DNA of 18,631 bases from Glomus cerebriforme. Its lineage: Eukaryota > Glomeromycota > Glomeromycetes > Glomerales > Glomeraceae. Below, one piece after another: positions 16,566 to 18,631 of the stretch; positions within the stretch are counted from its first letter, which is position 1, and every line of letters begins with the position of its first letter. Below the pieces are notes generated by a model. The model was not told the DNA's origin. It saw only the letters and a list, made by a program, of their open reading frames with translations, and did not search any database. The stretch is taken from positions 1 to 18,631 of the forward strand of contig QKYT01000507.1 in assembly GCA_003550305.1 (NCBI GenBank). The letters are read 5' to 3'. Both the position numbers and the translations under genes were made by a program.

Positions 16566-16872
16566 AAAAATCTCTTTGATAAAAATGCTTACAAAGCTCT
16601 TCAGACTTCTTCCGAGGCTCAAAACAAGCTTATTATGACTTTACAAACATAAATTTCATTGCCAAAAGCTCAAAATGTAACTTACACTGCTGAAAATGTA
16701 GCACTTGACAAGCATACTAATTGGTTTTTGCCTACTCAACCTCAACAAAGAACATGTTTTGTATGTCACTATTATGATCATGCATAGATTTGAAAACTGT
16801 TCAAACATCCATTCTAATAATTATAATAAATGTATCCGCTGTCGATAATAAAACCATACTTTTCAAAATTGC
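16566..16872 (+). pseudogene. fragment of a CCHC zinc-knuckle (Gag-like) protein
   Basis: The plus strand reads FDKNAYKALQTSSEAQNKLI, a TAA, and then AQNVTYTAENVALDKHTNWF and LPTQPQQRTCFVCHYYDHA. The C-x2-C-x4-H begins at 16755; after a small frameshift, FENC supplies the last Cys (16798-16800). A second knuckle, C-I-R-C...N-H-T-F-Q-N-C (16831-16872), holds two TAA codons in its middle. Two spaced CCHC motifs after a helical Gln-rich region suggest a nucleic-acid-binding Gag-like protein of a retroelement. It differs in sequence from the knuckles at 4380-4500, so it belongs to another family. Confidence 0.55.
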
Positions 16873-17850
16873 AAATTGCTAAAAGAATAAACAGTTCGTC
16901 CTCCTTTCAAAAACAATTTTCTTTATCCCAGTGAATTATTTAATCATATTTTTTTAGCTTTATTTTCTTTTTATTCTCTTTATATTTTATTTGAACGAGA
17001 AGATGGGGATATCTCATTTTTTTTTATATTTTTATAACAAGATGTATATATTTTAAAAAATTTTATTCCTTTTTTTTAATTTTTTTTTTATACTTGAAGG
17101 GAAGATGGGTTTCTATTAGATAACAGGAGCTGTTGATACAAACTTTTTAACTTAATTTTGCTTTTTATTATACTTTATTCAAACAATCAGTGATGAATCA
17201 GTGATGAATCTTATTATATACTGTACATAACAGGTTACAAACATCCAATTGCAAAATCTAAGATGGAAGGAGTATAGAAGGCTTGATTGCAATGATAATG
17301 ATAGATTTTTATTGGGCAAACAAAACAATAATTAAGCATGGTACAATAAATCTCTTTCAACGTGCGAAGATTATCTTGATGACGTTAAAATGATTGCAAC
17401 TTTCGTTCTTTGACCTGTACAACAGTACTGTCCTATCAATAGTTGTACGGACTACGGAGTCAAATTTTATCATTTTTTTCATAGTATAAATAGCTTATAT
17501 TTAATATATTTATTTAATTTATTAACAGTCAAATGAGTAATTTTTTTTTTATGTAAACTATAAACAGCTTTATATAAATATATCTGAGTATTACAAAGGT
17601 CGTACTTATAAATCGCATATCCAGTTTGGATGACTCATAATCATTATAGTATAGTTTTTGGCGAATTGATCCGGAGCCATCCGACAATGATTAGCTAATA
17701 CAGCCATAACGCAAAATGACTCATGACAAAAAAATTCTATATATATTTTGGTTAATAAGAAATGATTATTTTTTTTTTAAAAAAAAAGAGACCTTAATAC
17801 ATTAGGTTTTTATTTTTATTTTTTATTTAATAGGACCTTTATGTTTCATC
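16873..17850. other. gene-free AT-rich stretch
   Basis: No coding sequence or RNA gene is visible. Minor items are an 11-bp tandem duplication CAGTGATGAAT (about 17189-17210), two similar AGAAGATGGGG / GGAAGATGGGT spots with T-rich tails (about 17000 and 17098), and a short inverted repeat GTACAAC...GTTGTAC (about 17417-17448). Confidence 0.5.
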
Positions 17851-18631
17851 CCTCATACACGCATACCTGAGTGAGCAAATGAGCAAAGGCAATTTCTATG
17901 CCTGGAGTGATTGTTTTAACCCTCATACACGCATATCCGAGTGGGCAATTGAGCAAAATTTGAGTGGGCAAATGAGCAAATGTTTTTTTTTCATGCCTGA
18001 CTGGCGAATGAATATTTTTTTTCATATCTGAGTGAGTGTTTCGACCCTCATACACATATATCTGAGTGGACAAATGAACAAATATTTTTTCTTTCTATGC
18101 CTGAGTGAGTGTTTTGACACTCATACACGCATATTTGAGTGGGCAAATGAATATTTTTTTCATATCTGAGTGAGTGTTTCGATCTCATACACACATATCT
18201 GAGTGGGCAAATGAACAAATATTTTTCTTTCTAATGCCTGAGTGAGTGTTTTGACACTCATACACGCATATCTGAGTGGGAAAATGAATATTTTTTTCAT
18301 GTCTGAGTGTTTCGATCTCATACACACATATCTGAGTGGGCAAATGAACAAATATTTTCCTTTCTAATGCCTGAGTGAGTGTTTTGACACACATATCTGA
18401 GTGTGCAAATGAACAAATATTTTTTCTTTTTATGCCTGAGTGTTTTGACACTCATACACGCATATCTGAGTGGGCAAATGAATATTTTTTCATATCTGAG
18501 TGGGTGTTTCGACCCTCATACACACATATCTGGGGCAAATGAACAAATATTTTTTCTTTCTATGCCTGAGTGTTTTGACATTCATACACGTATCTGAGTG
18601 GGCAAATGAATATTTTTTTCATATCTGAGTG
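17851..18631. repeat. dimeric minisatellite array, open at the window end
   Basis: The anchor TCATACAC recurs at 17853, 17923, 18048, 18121, 18185, 18258, 18318, 18452, 18516 and 18582. From 18048 onward two subunit types alternate. One (about 60-66 bp) has TTTTGACACTCATACACGCATATCTG and then CAAATGAATATTTTTTTCAT. The other (about 73 bp) has GTTTCGA.CTCATACACACATATCTG, then CAAATGAACAAATATTTTT and TATGCCTGAGTG. A unit near 18391 has lost the anchor. The first units (17851-18045) are more diverged, so homogenisation is stronger to the right. Minus-strand open frames with repeated HLPTQICVYE-like text come from the repeat and are not evidence of a protein. Confidence 0.85.

Noticed and set aside
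17417..17448. Inverted repeat GTACAAC...GTTGTAC as a structured RNA or terminator
   Set aside because: Only a 7-bp stem with a long loop, no adjoining gene; expected by chance in this length.
17846..18597. Repeat-encoded proteins on both strands
   Set aside because: Subunit lengths are not multiples of three and the frames change between units; openness is a by-product of the repeat.
17851..18631. CRISPR array
   Set aside because: Units are continuous tandem copies without unique spacers, and the window is eukaryotic.

Overview
The window looks like nuclear DNA of an arbuscular-mycorrhizal (Glomeromycotina, Rhizophagus-like) fungus. This is inferred from the extreme A+T content, short GT...AG introns, two ordinary eukaryotic genes (OXNAD1-like and DHRS12-like) set in a dense field of decayed transposons, and a P-loop ATPase of a kind I associate with these fungi. 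No search could be run, so the taxon is inference. Scattered Ns (around 162, 186, 1442-1445, 3127-3137 and five in the SDR gene) show an imperfect draft.

Positions 1-8450 are a transposon graveyard. The host element is a degenerate non-LTR (LINE-type) retrotransposon on the minus strand, read from about 6498 down to 563. In order it shows a coiled-coil N-terminus, a CASC motif, an RRM-like segment, two CCHC zinc knuckles, a Lys/Asn-rich linker, an endonuclease/exonuclease/phosphatase (EEP) domain and the start of the linker toward a reverse transcriptase that is not in the window. Several smaller elements are nested in it: 253-560 (TA duplication), 1092-1622 (9-bp duplication), 2310-3776 (8-bp duplication, itself holding a 451-bp insertion), 4977-5291 (8-bp duplication) and 5356-5535 (4-bp direct repeat). 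At 1092-1622, 2310-3776, 4977-5291 and 5356-5535, mentally removing the insert and one duplication joins the retrotransposon reading frame. A second, shorter copy of its N-terminus lies at 7458-7898. The 2310-3776 element is the oddest object: a fold-back whose interior is an array of about 22-41-nt exon-like segments, most of them bounded by good splice signals.

Positions 8450-11100 hold a weak minus-strand candidate exon and a five-exon gene for a membrane-anchored P-loop ATPase (9254-10855). It carries an exact 50-bp duplication of a splice acceptor, a suspicious frame problem at about 9546-9592, and an orphan exon-like piece downstream at 10953-11062.

Positions 12043-14616 are a conventional pair of plus-strand genes: OXNAD1-like oxidoreductase (two exons, 324 aa) and DHRS12-like short-chain dehydrogenase (three exons, 341 aa). 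Long A/T homopolymer blocks sit immediately upstream of both starts.

Positions 14822-18631 contain a broken multi-pass membrane protein gene (minus strand), a pseudogene copy of the last exon of the SDR gene, a fragment of another CCHC zinc-knuckle protein, a gene-poor AT-rich stretch, and an alternating dimeric tandem repeat that runs off the end of the window.
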